This document shows, piece after piece, positions 48,937 to 58,276 of a stretch of 64,000 nt of DNA. Under the pieces are notes generated by a model, which saw only the letters and a program-made list of their open reading frames with translations, made no database searches and had not been told where the DNA came from. Source of the stretch: Streptococcus oralis Uo5 (GTDB taxonomy: Bacteria; Bacillota; Bacilli; Lactobacillales; Streptococcaceae); assembly GCF_000253155.1 (NCBI RefSeq), contig NC_015291.1, positions 212,001-276,000 of the forward strand, in the 5' to 3' direction. How positions within the stretch are numbered: position 1 is the stretch's first letter; every line of letters starts with the position of its first letter. The position numbers and the translations under genes were made by a program.

Positions 48937-49177
48937 ATAAAAAACCTACTTTTTCATGATGTAACTATCATACCCTTTTTTAGCAAAAAATGCACTTACT
49001 AAGGCGATTTTTAAGGGAAGAAAGACCTTTTCAAGTTTTGAAGATACATTTGTTTAACTTCTATGACGATGTTTCCGATTTGAAGTGATTTGGCTCTTTT
49101 ACTATACCTTTTCAGAAAGGGGATGACCAAACATGAAAATATCATTAAAAAAAAGTAAAAAAATCAAGTCGTTTCTA
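48937..49177. other. Intergenic stretch between trkA and the candidate RNA
   Basis: No gene is visible. It must hold the trkA promoter on the minus strand. An ATG at 49133 opens only a very short frame. Nothing else stands out. Confidence 0.6.
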
Positions 49178-49205
49178 TTGACAATGATTCTGAAAGTGTT
49201 ATACT
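49178..49205 (+). promoter_or_regulatory. Strong promoter upstream of trmL
   Basis: -35 TTGACA (49178-49183), 16-bp spacer, extended -10 TGTTATACT (49197-49205). Confidence 0.8.
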
Positions 49206-49211
49206 AAGGAA

Positions 49212-49313
49212 GTAGTTTCGCTGATTTACTTCAAACCTGTTGTGAGGTAAGTTAACGATGCCTTAACCACGCTGTTTGCTGAGCTTGACTCCGGGCAGTG
49301 TGGCTATTTTTTT
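49212..49313 (+). ncRNA. Candidate structured small RNA or attenuator leader before trmL
   Basis: A strong promoter leads into about 100 nt that contain GAAGTA/TACTTC (hairpin 1), a GGTAAG/CTTAACC hairpin with a bulge, and a terminator in which CCACGCTG pairs with CAGTGTGG, followed by a T7 run ending near 49313. No ORF of note lies within. The transcript would either be a free small RNA or control read-through into trmL. I found no CiaR-type repeats (TTTAAG-N5-TTTAAG) at the promoter, so it is not an obvious cia-dependent RNA. Known riboswitch signatures were not recognised. Confidence 0.55.
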
Positions 49314-49336
49314 GCAATGATAAAAGGAAGCCAGTC

Positions 49337-49840
49337 ATGACAAATCACATTGTATTATTTGAACCTCAGATTCCACAAAATACAGGTAACATTGCGCGTA
49401 CTTGCGCTGCGACCAATTCTCCCCTCCACATCATCAAACCGATGGGATTTCCGATTGATGATCGGAAGATGAAGCGGGCTGGTTTGGACTACTGGGATAA
49501 GCTTGAGATTTATTTTTATGACAGTTTGGAAGATTTCATGTCTCAGATGAAGGGTAAACTCTATCTGATTTCGAAATTTGCGGAAAAGGTTTATTCTGAG
49601 GCGAATTTGGCAAGTAGTGAAGACCATTATTTTCTCTTTGGACGTGAAGACAAGGGCTTGCCTGAGGACTTTATGCGAGAACATCCTGAGAAAGCCCTCC
49701 GTATTCCTATGAACGATGAACATGTCCGCAGTCTCAATGTTTCCAATACCGTCTGCATGATCGTCTACGAAGCACTCCGTCAGCAAAATTTTGCAGGTCT
49801 TGAGCTTGTTCACACCTATGAAGCAGATAAATTGAAATAA
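49337..49840 (+). CDS. trmL: tRNA (cytidine/uridine-34 2'-O)-methyltransferase
   Basis: 167-residue SPOUT methyltransferase modifying the wobble base of tRNA-Leu. [36 protein letters not shown] and [19 protein letters not shown] are the family motifs. ATG 49337 has AAAGGAAG ahead; the longer frame from 49298 begins inside the terminator of the candidate RNA. A terminator directly follows. Confidence 0.95.
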   Translation: MTNHIVLFEPQIPQNTGNIARTCAATNSPLHIIKPMGFPIDDRKMKRAGLDYWDKLEIYFYDSLEDFMSQMKGKLYLISKFAEKVYSEANLASSEDHYFLFGREDKGLPEDFMREHPEKALRIPMNDEHVRSLNVSNTVCMIVYEALRQQNFAGLELVHTYEADKLK

Positions 49841-49846
49841 TCAAAA

Positions 49847-49870
49847 TGCTTGCACTTGCAAGCGTTTTTT
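49847..49870 (+). terminator. trmL terminator overlapping the ribU promoter
   Basis: GCTTGC actt GCAAGC then GTTTTTTG. The stem covers the -35 (TTGCAC, 49850-49855) of the next promoter. Confidence 0.75.
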
Positions 49871-49878
49871 GTTATGAT
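49850..49878 (+). promoter_or_regulatory. ribU promoter
   Basis: -35 TTGCAC (49850-49855), 17-bp spacer, extended -10 TGTTATGAT (49870-49878), placing the start just before the FMN riboswitch. Confidence 0.65.
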
Positions 49879-49882
49879 AAAG

Positions 49883-50096
49883 GGGTCTTCAGGGCTGGGT
49901 GTAATTCCCGACCGGCGGTGACTTTAACTAGCTATTTTGGCTTACTCTTCGTTGTCTTGTCTCGATATACTCAAGTATTATCTTCGACTGCGACGCCTAG
50001 ATTAATCCAAAATATCTTAGTTAAAGAAGTCCGCGAGCGCAAGCTGATGTGGTGCGATTCCACAACCGACAGTATAGTCTGGATGGGAGAAGACGA
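49883..50096 (+). promoter_or_regulatory. FMN riboswitch (RFN element) with a greatly enlarged internal hairpin
   Basis: All conserved blocks are present: GTCTTCAGGGCTGGGTG, ATTCCCGACCGGCGGTGA, AGTCCGCGAGC, ACCGACAGTATAGTCTGGAT and GGGAGAAGAC, with P1 formed by 49885-49890 and 50089-50094. Between GGCGGT and AGTCCGCG there are about 110 bases instead of the usual short loop: arms CTTTAACTAGCTATTTTGG (49922-49940) and its near complement (50007-50026) extend one helix. Senses FMN and controls ribU. Confidence 0.95.
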
Positions 50097-50205
50097 AAGA
50101 ATGGCTTTGTCTGTTCTGATGAGTTTATAGATGAATTGCAACCGCTTGCTCAAAAGAGTGAGGGGGGACTTTTGGGATATAAAAAGTGAGAATAGATAGA
50201 GGAAT

Positions 50206-50246
50206 CCTTTCCAACTTCTTCTGATTTTATAGAAAATTGGAGGAAC
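50206..50246 (+). promoter_or_regulatory. Possible anti-Shine-Dalgarno pairing at ribU
   Basis: CCTTTCCAA (50206-50214) can pair, with a two-base bulge, to TTGGAGG (50237-50243), which is the ribU ribosome site. This would give translational control by the FMN riboswitch. No terminator with a T tract is evident between the riboswitch and ribU. Confidence 0.45.
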
Positions 50247-50251
50247 CTGTT

Positions 50252-50815
50252 ATGACAAACACACGTCGACTTTCGACCATTGCGATTTTATCAGCCATTT
50301 CATTTGTGCTGATGTACTTTGACTTTCCGCTCTTGCCAGCGGCGACCTTCCTCAAGATCGAGTTTAGTATCTTGCCAGTCCTTGTGGGCTTGGTGGTCAT
50401 GGATTTGCCTGCTGCTCTCGGGATTCTCTTGCTTCGATCACTCTTGAAGTTGCTTCTCAATAGCCAGGGAGTGAATACTTACATTGGCTTGCCAATGAAT
50501 ATCGTAGCCTTGGGAGTTTTTGTTATCGCTTTTGGTTTGATTTGGAAAAAGGAACGTAGCACCCTTCGTTTCCTACTAGCATCTCTGGTGGGAACTATTG
50601 GGTTGACTTCTGCCATGTTGGTTCTCAACTATGTCTATGCGGTTCCTTTATACGCGCAGTTTGCCAACTTTGATATTAGAGAAATTATAGGACTTTCTAA
50701 CTACTTGATGACCATGGTTTTACCTTTTAACCTGATTGAGGGTGTAATCTTTGCCGTTTCATTCTGGTTGTTATATGTCCTCTTGAAACCAACCTTAAAA
50801 CATTATGAGAGATAA
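50252..50815 (+). CDS. ribU: Riboflavin ECF transporter substrate-binding subunit RibU
   Basis: 187 residues with six membrane helices; LSAISFVLMYFDFPLLP at the N-terminus and the GLPMNIVALG stretch fit the RibU S-component. It works with the shared EcfAA'T module encoded elsewhere. The FMN riboswitch upstream confirms the flavin assignment. ATG 50252 is preferred (GGAGGAA ahead) over 50237. Overlaps the PAP2 gene by 11 bases. Confidence 0.95.
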   Translation: MTNTRRLSTIAILSAISFVLMYFDFPLLPAATFLKIEFSILPVLVGLVVMDLPAALGILLLRSLLKLLLNSQGVNTYIGLPMNIVALGVFVIAFGLIWKKERSTLRFLLASLVGTIGLTSAMLVLNYVYAVPLYAQFANFDIREIIGLSNYLMTMVLPFNLIEGVIFAVSFWLLYVLLKPTLKHYER

Positions 50816-51455
50816 ACAAACATTTTTAATGAAGGGCAGTTTTGCCCTTTTACTTTTCGTCCTTCTTGGCTATATGGTTAAGTTCTATCCTGAAACGCTG
50901 GTCGGATTTGATCAACCGATTCAGACTGCTCTTCGTGGGGACTTGCCAGATTATTTGACAGTTCTATTCCGTGCGCTTACGCATTTGATTGATATCCCAG
51001 TAATCATTACCTGGGTTGCCATCGCAGCCTTTATCTTTTATCGTAAGCAGTGGAAGATAGAAAGCTACTTCATGGCGGGTAATCTAGCCTTAGCCGGTCT
51101 TTTAATCGTGACCTTTAAAAATATCTACCAGCGCCCACGGCCAGCTATTTTACACTTGGTAGAGGAGATGGGATTTTCTTTTCCAAGTGGCCATTCTCTG
51201 GCTGTAACTTTGATGGTAGGGACTCTGATTGTCATTCTCAGTCAACGGATTAAAGATTCGGTTTGGAGAAAAATTGTGCAAATCGTCCTTGGCTTCTACC
51301 TAGTCAGTGTGCTGCTATCTCGGGTCTATCTGGGAGTTCACTACCCATCAGATGTTCTAGCCAGTTTCTGTGTGGGCTTAGGAGTCTTGTTTATCGAGTT
51401 TCCCTTCTATGACAAGCTTCGCTTCCAATGGCGATTTAAAGGCAAGCAGAAGTGA
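50805..51455 (+). CDS. PAP2 family lipid phosphatase
   Basis: 216 residues, about six membrane segments. The three phosphatase motifs are intact: KNIYQRPRP (KX6RP), FPSGHS (PSGH), SRVYLGVHYPSD (SRX5HX3D). Likely dephosphorylates phosphatidate or undecaprenyl pyrophosphate at the outer membrane face. Cotranscribed with ribU through an overlap; a metabolic link is not evident. Confidence 0.92.
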   Translation: MRDKQTFLMKGSFALLLFVLLGYMVKFYPETLVGFDQPIQTALRGDLPDYLTVLFRALTHLIDIPVIITWVAIAAFIFYRKQWKIESYFMAGNLALAGLLIVTFKNIYQRPRPAILHLVEEMGFSFPSGHSLAVTLMVGTLIVILSQRIKDSVWRKIVQIVLGFYLVSVLLSRVYLGVHYPSDVLASFCVGLGVLFIEFPFYDKLRFQWRFKGKQK

Positions 51456-51464
51456 GATAGGTCT

Positions 51465-51492
51465 TGCAAGAATGGTAAAAATCTGATAAACT
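51465..51492 (+). promoter_or_regulatory. Probable pheS operon promoter
   Basis: -35 TTGCAA (51465-51470), 16-bp spacer, -10 TAAACT (51487-51492) preceded by TGA. Confidence 0.45.
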
Positions 51493-51494
51493 AA

Positions 51495-51685
51495 GTAGTA
51501 ATTGAATAGGAATCCGCAAGACTAGTAACTCAAGGGAAGTATGACAGGGAGGAGAGCCGTGACTGCAAGCTCTCTATATGAAAGTTGGGTGAATTCACTT
51601 GCGCATGGATTTAGAAATGAAGGTCTGACTTGTCAGATGAAAACGGATGGTACCGCGTGTCAACGCTCCGAGTGGAGTTTTTGGC
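51495..51685 (+). promoter_or_regulatory. T-box riboswitch (tRNA-Phe) upstream of pheS
   Basis: The T-box core TGGTACCGCG is at 51648-51657, preceded by AAACGGA, and followed by the terminator AACGCTCCGAGTGGAGTTTT (51662-51681). In stem I the likely specifier is TTC (51594-51596) in GAATTCAC, the phenylalanine codon. Uncharged tRNA-Phe should favour the antiterminator and so expression of pheS-GNAT-pheT. Confidence 0.93.
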
Positions 51686-51727
51686 ATGTGGTTTTCTTTT
51701 TATCTACGAGGGACTGATGGAGGAATT

Positions 51728-52774
51728 ATGTCAACTATTGAAGAACAATTAAAAGCGCTTCGCGAAGAAACGCTGGCTAGCTTGAAGCAGATTACTGCTG
51801 AAAATGAAAAAGAGATGCAAGACTTGCGTGTCTCTGTCCTTGGTAAAAAAGGGTCGCTTACTGAAATCCTCAAAGGGATGAAGGATGTCTCTGCTGAGAT
51901 GCGTCCAATCATCGGGAAACACGTCAATGAAGCGCGTGATGTCTTGACAGCGGCCTTTGAAGAAACAGCTAAGCTCTTGGAAGAAAAGAAAGTCGCAGCT
52001 CAACTAGCAAGTGAGAGCATCGATGTGACACTTCCAGGTCGCCCAGTTGCGACGGGTCACCGTCACGTTTTGACACAAACCAGTGAAGAAATCGAAGATA
52101 TTTTCATTGGGATGGGTTACCAAGTCGTGGATGGTTTTGAAGTGGAGCAAGACTACTACAACTTCGAGCGTATGAACCTTCCAAAAGACCATCCAGCCCG
52201 TGATATGCAGGACACTTTCTACATCACAGAAGAAATCTTACTCCGTACTCACACGTCTCCAGTTCAGGCCCGTGCTATGGATGCTCATGATTTTTCAAAA
52301 GGTCCTTTGAAAATGATCTCACCAGGACGTGTGTTCCGTCGTGATACGGACGATGCAACCCACAGTCACCAGTTCCACCAAATCGAAGGCTTGGTTGTTG
52401 GAAAAAACATCTCTATGGCAGACCTTCAAGGAACCCTTCAGTTGATTGTTCAAAAAATGTTCGGTGAAGAGCGTCAGATCCGTCTGCGTCCATCTTATTT
52501 CCCATTCACAGAGCCATCTGTTGAAGTGGATGTTTCCTGCTTCAAGTGTGGTGGAGAAGGCTGTAACGTATGTAAGAAAACAGGTTGGATCGAAATCATG
52601 GGTGCCGGTATGGTTCACCCACGTGTCCTTGAAATGAGTGGCATCGATGCGACTGTTTATTCTGGCTTTGCCTTTGGTCTTGGACAAGAGCGTGTCGCTA
52701 TGCTCCGTTACGGAATCAACGATATCCGCGGATTCTATCAAGGAGATGTCCGCTTCTCAGAACAGTTTAAATAA
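51728..52774 (+). CDS. pheS: Phenylalanyl-tRNA synthetase alpha subunit
   Basis: 348 residues. N-terminal coiled coil (about 1-85), then the class II core: motif 2 [22 protein letters not shown] and motif 3 [21 protein letters not shown] 51728 follows GGAGGAATT; the longer reading begins inside the T-box. Cys residues in [16 protein letters not shown] are usual for Gram-positive PheS. Stop overlaps the GNAT start by one base. Confidence 0.97.
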   Translation: MSTIEEQLKALREETLASLKQITAENEKEMQDLRVSVLGKKGSLTEILKGMKDVSAEMRPIIGKHVNEARDVLTAAFEETAKLLEEKKVAAQLASESIDVTLPGRPVATGHRHVLTQTSEEIEDIFIGMGYQVVDGFEVEQDYYNFERMNLPKDHPARDMQDTFYITEEILLRTHTSPVQARAMDAHDFSKGPLKMISPGRVFRRDTDDATHSHQFHQIEGLVVGKNISMADLQGTLQLIVQKMFGEERQIRLRPSYFPFTEPSVEVDVSCFKCGGEGCNVCKKTGWIEIMGAGMVHPRVLEMSGIDATVYSGFAFGLGQERVAMLRYGINDIRGFYQGDVRFSEQFK

Positions 52775-53283
52775 TGATTAGAAAAGTAGAAAAGGCAGAT
52801 ATTGGGATGTTGTCCAAAATTGCCAAACAAACCTTTCGTGAAACATTTGCTCATGATAATACGGAAGAGCAGTTACAGGAATACTTTGAAAAGACTTATA
52901 GTCTGAGAGTTTTGTCAACTGAGTTGGAAAATCCAGATTCCGAAACCTATTTCATTATGCATGAAGAGGAGATAGCTGGTTTTCTCAAAGTCAACTGGGG
53001 AAGTGCTCAGACTGAGAGAGAATTAGAGGATGCTTTTGAAATTCAACGCCTCTATGTGCTACAAAAATTCCAAGGATTTGGACTAGGTAAGCAACTGTTT
53101 GAATTCGCTCTTGAACTTGCTACCAAAAATAGTTTTTCCTGGGCTTGGTTGGGTGTTTGGGAGCATAATACAAAAGCTCAAGCGTTTTATAACCGATATG
53201 GTTTTGAAAAATTTAGCCAACATCATTTTATGGTTGGTCAAAAAGTAGATACAGATTGGTTACTGAAAAAGAAATTAAGGTAA
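52774..53283 (+). CDS. GNAT family N-acetyltransferase
   Basis: 169 residues; the acetyl-CoA motif is LYVLQKFQGFGLGKQLFEFAL (Q/R-x-x-G-x-G/A) near 91-111, and the C-terminal GVWEHNTKAQAFYNRYGF is typical. Substrate unknown. Its position between pheS and pheT also occurs in pneumococcus as I recall, so it is under T-box control. Confidence 0.9.
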   Translation: MIRKVEKADIGMLSKIAKQTFRETFAHDNTEEQLQEYFEKTYSLRVLSTELENPDSETYFIMHEEEIAGFLKVNWGSAQTERELEDAFEIQRLYVLQKFQGFGLGKQLFEFALELATKNSFSWAWLGVWEHNTKAQAFYNRYGFEKFSQHHFMVGQKVDTDWLLKKKLR

Positions 53284-53359
53284 GAAGAGGATTCTTCTAT
53301 TGAAATGATAGGAAAGGAAAAGAGCTAGAGTGGCAACTGTCATTCTGGAGAACTAAATT

Positions 53360-55765
53360 ATGCTTGTATCTTATAAATGGTTAAAAGAATTGGTGGACAT
53401 TGATGTGCCATCACAAGAGTTGGCTGAGAAAATGTCAACTACAGGGATCGAGGTCGAAGGTGTCGAATCATCGGCTGCTGGTCTCTCAAAAATTGTCGTC
53501 GGTGAGGTTTTGTCTTGCGAAGATGTGCCAGAAACACACTTGCATGTCTGTCAGGTTAACGTTGGCGAAGAAGAAGCCCGTCAAATCGTTTGTGGTGCCC
53601 CAAATGTGCGTGCTGGTATCAAGGTCATGGTGGCTCTTCCAGGAGCTCGCATCGCTGATAACTACAAGATCAAAAAAGGGAAAATCCGCGGTCTTGAGTC
53701 ACTTGGGATGATTTGTTCACTGGGTGAGTTGGGGATTTCTGACTCCGTTGTACCAAAGGAATTCGCAGATGGCATCCAAATCTTGCCAGAAGATGCCGTT
53801 CCAGGTGAGGAAGTCTTCTCTTACCTAGACTTAGATGATGAAATCATCGAGCTTTCTATTACACCCAACCGTGCGGACGCTCTTTCTATGCGTGGGGTGG
53901 CGTACGAAGTAGCAGCTATCTATGACAAGGCAGTTAGCTTTAAAGAGTTTTCTCTTTCAGAAACAGATCAAGCTGCAGCAGATGCTCTTTCTGTAGGTAT
54001 TGAGACAGACAAGGCGCCTTACTATGCGGCCCGTATCTTGGATAATGTGACCATCGCACCAAGTCCACAATGGTTGCAAAACCTCCTTATGAACGAAGGT
54101 ATCCGTCCAATTAACAATGTCGTAGACGTAACCAACTACATCCTGCTTTACTTTGGTCAACCGATGCATGCCTTTGACTTGGATACCTTTGAAGGGACCG
54201 ACATCCGTGTGCGTGAAGCGCGTGCTGGTGAAAAATTGGTGACCTTGGACGGTGAAGAGCGTGACTTGGAAGCAAATGACTTAGTCATCACTGTCGCAGA
54301 CAAGCCAGTAGCCCTTGCAGGTGTCATGGGTGGTCAAGCAACAGAAATCTCTGAAAATTCTAGTCGTGTTGTCCTTGAAGCAGCTGTTTTCAATGGCAAA
54401 TCGATCCGCAAGACTAGCGGACGCCTCAACCTTCGTTCTGAGTCGTCTTCTCGCTTTGAAAAAGGCATCAATGTGGCAACTGTTAATGAAGCCCTTGATG
54501 CGGCGGCTAGCATGATTGCTGATCTTGCAGGTGCGACGGTGCGTAAGGGCATCGTTTCAGCGGGGGAGCTTGACACTTCAGATGTGGAAGTTTCTTCAAC
54601 CCTTGCAGACGTTAACCGCGTCCTTGGTACGGAGCTTTCCTATGCTGATGTGGAAGATGTCTTCCGTCGTCTTGGCTTTGGCCTTTCTGGCAATGCAGAA
54701 AGCTTTACAGTCAGCGTTCCACGTCGTCGTTGGGATATCACCATCGAAGCGGACCTCTTTGAAGAAATCGCTCGTATCTATGGTTATGATCGCTTGCCAA
54801 CTAGTCTTCCAAAAGATGACGGTACAGCTGGCGAATTGACTGCGACACAAAAATTGCGTCGCCAAGTTCGTACCATCGCTGAAGGAGCAGGTTTGACAGA
54901 AATCATTACCTACGCTCTGACAACGCCTGAAAAAGCAGTTGAGTTCACAGCTCAACCAAGTAACCTTACAGAACTCATGTGGCCAATGACAGTGGACCGT
55001 TCTGTCCTCCGCCAAAATATGGTCTCAGGTATCCTTGATACAGTTGCTTACAACGTAGCGCGTAAGAACAAAAACTTGGCCCTTTACGAGATTGGAAAAG
55101 TCTTTGAACAAACAGGCAATCCAAAAGAAGAATTACCAAACGAAATCAACAGTTTTGCCTTTGCCTTAACAGGCTTGGTTGCTGAAAAAGATTTCCAAAC
55201 GGCAGCAGTTCCAGTTGATTTCTTCTATGCTAAGGGAATCTTAGAAGCGCTCTTTGATCGTTTGGGACTTGAAGTGACCTATACAGCAACAGCTGAGATT
55301 GCAAGTCTCCACCCAGGACGTACGGCCGTGATTTCACTCGGCGACCAAGTTCTTGGTTTCCTTGGCCAAGTGCATCCAGTCACTGCCAAGGCTTATGATA
55401 TTCCGGAAACGTATGTAGCGGAGCTTAACCTTTCAGCTATCGAAGCTGCCCTTCAACCAGCTGCTCCATTTGTAGAAATCACTAAATTCCCAGCAGTCAG
55501 TCGTGACATGGCTCTACTCCTCAAGGCAGAAGTCACTCATCAAGAAGTTGTAGACGCTATCCAAGCTGCAGGCGTGAAACGTTTGACAGATATCAAACTC
55601 TTTGACGTCTTCTCAGGCGAAAAACTGGGAGTTGGCATGAAGTCAATGGCCTATAGCTTGACCTTCCAAAATCCAGAAGATAGCTTAACAGACGAAGAAG
55701 TCGCACGCTATATGGAAAAAATCCAAGCATCACTCGAAGAAAAAGTGAATGCAGAAGTGCGTTAA
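53360..55765 (+). CDS. pheT: Phenylalanyl-tRNA synthetase beta subunit
   Basis: 801 residues, full length. N-terminal tRNA-binding OB domain (about 40-150, [21 protein letters not shown]), B3/B4 editing domain (about 210-380), B5, catalytic-like core and the C-terminal FDX-ACB anticodon-binding domain ([18 protein letters not shown] onward). Ribosome site TGGAGAAC. Ends the T-box-controlled operon, followed by a terminator. Confidence 0.97.
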   Translation: MLVSYKWLKELVDIDVPSQELAEKMSTTGIEVEGVESSAAGLSKIVVGEVLSCEDVPETHLHVCQVNVGEEEARQIVCGAPNVRAGIKVMVALPGARIADNYKIKKGKIRGLESLGMICSLGELGISDSVVPKEFADGIQILPEDAVPGEEVFSYLDLDDEIIELSITPNRADALSMRGVAYEVAAIYDKAVSFKEFSLSETDQAAADALSVGIETDKAPYYAARILDNVTIAPSPQWLQNLLMNEGIRPINNVVDVTNYILLYFGQPMHAFDLDTFEGTDIRVREARAGEKLVTLDGEERDLEANDLVITVADKPVALAGVMGGQATEISENSSRVVLEAAVFNGKSIRKTSGRLNLRSESSSRFEKGINVATVNEALDAAASMIADLAGATVRKGIVSAGELDTSDVEVSSTLADVNRVLGTELSYADVEDVFRRLGFGLSGNAESFTVSVPRRRWDITIEADLFEEIARIYGYDRLPTSLPKDDGTAGELTATQKLRRQVRTIAEGAGLTEIITYALTTPEKAVEFTAQPSNLTELMWPMTVDRSVLRQNMVSGILDTVAYNVARKNKNLALYEIGKVFEQTGNPKEELPNEINSFAFALTGLVAEKDFQTAAVPVDFFYAKGILEALFDRLGLEVTYTATAEIASLHPGRTAVISLGDQVLGFLGQVHPVTAKAYDIPETYVAELNLSAIEAALQPAAPFVEITKFPAVSRDMALLLKAEVTHQEVVDAIQAAGVKRLTDIKLFDVFSGEKLGVGMKSMAYSLTFQNPEDSLTDEEVARYMEKIQASLEEKVNAEVR

Positions 55766-55769
55766 TAGT

Positions 55770-55801
55770 CTAAAATCCATCCCTCGGGGTGGATTTTTAG
55801 T
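55770..55801 (+). terminator. pheT terminator
   Basis: CTAAAATCCA (55770-55779) pairs with TGGATTTTAG (55790-55799). Confidence 0.8.
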
Positions 55802-55982
55802 TTCAAAAGGACAGTTCAGAAGAGAAAAGCGATAGTTGAGGAGGAAGCCATCTCAGAAAGTCTTTAATGAGTTATACTAAAGCTATCGCTAAAGCACTTA
55901 AATTTATTAGAGATAGGATACTTTTGCTACTTATAATCCGATAAAATGGACATAAATCGTTGTAAAGGCTATCAAAAAGGAG

Positions 55983-55988
55983 TATAAT
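55983..55988 (+). promoter_or_regulatory. -10 of the ABC exporter operon
   Basis: TATAAT at 55983-55988, 27 bases before the ATG with GGAGGTGG in between. The 180 bases before it hold no recognisable gene. Confidence 0.45.
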
Positions 55989-56015
55989 AAGTGCAACATA
56001 TCTCGGAGGTGGAAA

Positions 56016-56909
56016 ATGTTAGAAGTAAGAAATCTAGAGAAAAGTTTCGGTCCCAAGCAAGTCTTGTTTGGTGTCGATTTTCAGGCAAGTCCAGGAAGGA
56101 TTCTGGGCTTGGTCGGGAAGAATGGTGCTGGGAAAACAACGATTTTCCACAGTATGTTGAAATTTTTAGAGTATCAAGGAGAGATCAGTCTGGATGGGCG
56201 GGAGATTCGTCAGGAAACCTACGCTCGGATTGGCTATCTGCCTGAGGAACGTAGCCTCATGCCCAAGTTGACAGTCCTTGAGCAAGTTCGCTACTTGGCG
56301 ACTCTAAAAGGCATGGATGCTAAGGAAGTCAAGGAAAAACTCCCTCAATGGATGGAAAAATTGGAAGTAAAGGGTAAATTGACCGACAAAATCAAGAGTC
56401 TCTCCAAAGGGAATCAGCAGAAAATTCAGCTGATTATCACCCTAATCCATAAGCCAGACTTGATTATCTTGGATGAGCCTTTTAGTGGTTTGGATCCAGT
56501 CAATACCGAGTTGCTCAAACAAGTCATCTTGAAAGAGAAAGAGCGTGGTGCAATCATTATCTTTTCTGACCATGTTATGACCAACGTTGAGGAACTTTGC
56601 GATGATATCCTGATGATTCGTGACGGGCGTGTGGTCTTGCATGGACCAGTTCAGGATGTTCGCAATCAATACGGGAAAACACGTCTCTTTGTTTCAAGTG
56701 AACAAAGCAAGGAAGAATTGGAAAAACTTCCTCACGTCAAACAGGTGAGCTTGACCAAGCAAGGTAGTTGGAAATTGATCCTAGATGATGAAAGTGCTGG
56801 AAGGGAACTCTTCCCCATCCTCACTCAAGGTCAATATATTGCGACCTTTGACCAGCAGGCTCCAACAATCGATGAAATCTTTAAACTAGAATCAGGGGTG
56901 GAAGTATGA
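56016..56909 (+). CDS. ABC transporter ATP-binding protein (NatA-like)
   Basis: 297 residues. Walker A GKNGAGKTT, signature LSKGNQQK, Walker B LIILDEPFSGLDP, H-loop FSDH; a C-terminal extension of about 85 residues follows. With the next gene it resembles the NatAB sodium exporter or drug exporters; the substrate is unknown. GGAGGTGG is the ribosome site, and it overlaps the permease by four bases (ATGA). Confidence 0.92.
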   Translation: MLEVRNLEKSFGPKQVLFGVDFQASPGRILGLVGKNGAGKTTIFHSMLKFLEYQGEISLDGREIRQETYARIGYLPEERSLMPKLTVLEQVRYLATLKGMDAKEVKEKLPQWMEKLEVKGKLTDKIKSLSKGNQQKIQLIITLIHKPDLIILDEPFSGLDPVNTELLKQVILKEKERGAIIIFSDHVMTNVEELCDDILMIRDGRVVLHGPVQDVRNQYGKTRLFVSSEQSKEELEKLPHVKQVSLTKQGSWKLILDDESAGRELFPILTQGQYIATFDQQAPTIDEIFKLESGVEV

Positions 56910-58105
56910 GAAATATGTGGGTTGTAATGAAGGAAACCTATCTTCGACATGTCAAGTCGTGGAGTTTCTTCTTTATGGTGATTTCGCCGTTCCTCTTTTT
57001 AGCCTTATCTGTAGGAATCGGCTTTCTCCAAGGGTCTTCTATGGCCAAGAATAGCAAGATAGCAGTAGTAACAACTGTGCCATCTGTGGAAGAAGGGCTC
57101 AAGGGTACCAATGGTATCAACTTTGATTATAAGGATGAAGCCAGTGCCCAGGCTGCTATCAAGGATGAGAAAATCAAGGGTTACCTAACCATTGACCAAG
57201 AGGACAGCGTCCTCAAGGCCGTCTATCATGGTGAAACTTCTCTTGAAACAGGCATCAAACTAGCGGTAACCAATAAGCTAAACGAACTGCAATACCAACT
57301 CAATCGTTCGTCAGCTAATTTGTCTCAAGAACAGGAAAAACGCCTGAGTCAAACCGTTGATTTTACTGAGAAAATTGATGAATCTAAGGAAAACAAAAAA
57401 ATTGTTCAAACCATTGCGGCCGCAGGGCTTGGCTTCTTCCTTTATATGATTTTGATTACCTATGCTAGTGTCACTGCTCAGGAAGTGGCTAGCGAGAAAG
57501 GAACCAAAATCATGGAGGTGGTCTTCTCTAGTATCCGAGCAAGTCATTATTTCTACGCTCGCATGCTGGCTCTGCTTCTTGTGATTTTGACTCATATTGG
57601 CATTTACGTCGTGGGTGGGCTGGCTGCCATTCTGCTCTTTAAAGACATCCCTATCTTGGCACAATCTGGGATTTTAAATCATCTAGGAGAGGCCTTCTCG
57701 CTCAATACCTTATTGTTTGTCTTGGTTAGCCTCTTTATGTACGTTGTTTTAGCAGCCTTTCTAGGCTCTATGGTTTCTCGCCCTGAGGATTCAGGAAAGG
57801 CCTTGTCGCCATTGATGATCTTGATTATAGCAGGATTTGTCGGTGTGACCTCTCTAGGTGCTGCTGGGGACAATTTAGTTCTGAAAATTGGCTCCTATAT
57901 TCCTTTCATCTCGACCTTCTTTATGCCGTTTAGAGCTATAAATGGGTATGCCAGTGGTTTAGAAGCTTGGATTTCGCTTGCCATAACGGTTGTTTTTGCA
58001 GTCACTGCAACAGCCTTTATCGGACGCATGTATGCTAGTCTAGTCCTTCAAACAGATGATTTGGGAATCTGGAAAACCTTTAAACGTGCCTTAGCTTATA
58101 AATAG
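56906..58105 (+). CDS. ABC transporter permease (NatB-like, ABC-2 type)
   Basis: 399 residues: a first membrane helix (about 20-40), a large extracellular domain (about 45-170), and five or six helices from 180 on. The ASEKGTKIMEVVFSSIRA stretch after the second helix is characteristic of NatB/YhaP-type permeases. Pairs with the preceding ATPase. Confidence 0.9.
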   Translation: MRNMWVVMKETYLRHVKSWSFFFMVISPFLFLALSVGIGFLQGSSMAKNSKIAVVTTVPSVEEGLKGTNGINFDYKDEASAQAAIKDEKIKGYLTIDQEDSVLKAVYHGETSLETGIKLAVTNKLNELQYQLNRSSANLSQEQEKRLSQTVDFTEKIDESKENKKIVQTIAAAGLGFFLYMILITYASVTAQEVASEKGTKIMEVVFSSIRASHYFYARMLALLLVILTHIGIYVVGGLAAILLFKDIPILAQSGILNHLGEAFSLNTLLFVLVSLFMYVVLAAFLGSMVSRPEDSGKALSPLMILIIAGFVGVTSLGAAGDNLVLKIGSYIPFISTFFMPFRAINGYASGLEAWISLAITVVFAVTATAFIGRMYASLVLQTDDLGIWKTFKRALAYK

Positions 58106-58136
58106 GTTTGCGGATTAAAAGAAAATATAAAATAAC

Positions 58137-58173
58137 AAAAGGATAAGATTCAAGTGAAATCTTATCCTTTTTG
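58137..58173 (+). terminator. Terminator of the ABC exporter operon
   Basis: AAAGGATAAGATT pairs with AATCTTATCCTTT, followed by Ts. Confidence 0.85.
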
Positions 58174-58276
58174 AGTGTTTTTATCCTAATACTTTCTTTA
58201 GAAACAATAACTAAAAATACATAGTACTAGGGAAAAAGGCATAGATCCTTTTTCACCTATACATGCAAAAAATGAT

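Noticed and set aside
49212..49313. cia-dependent small RNA
   Set aside because: The promoter lacks the paired TTTAAG repeats that define CiaR control.
55803..56015. Possible decayed transposase between pheT and the ABC exporter
   Set aside because: A short frame (MSYTKAIAKALKFIRD) is visible, but there are no inverted ends and no match I recognise.
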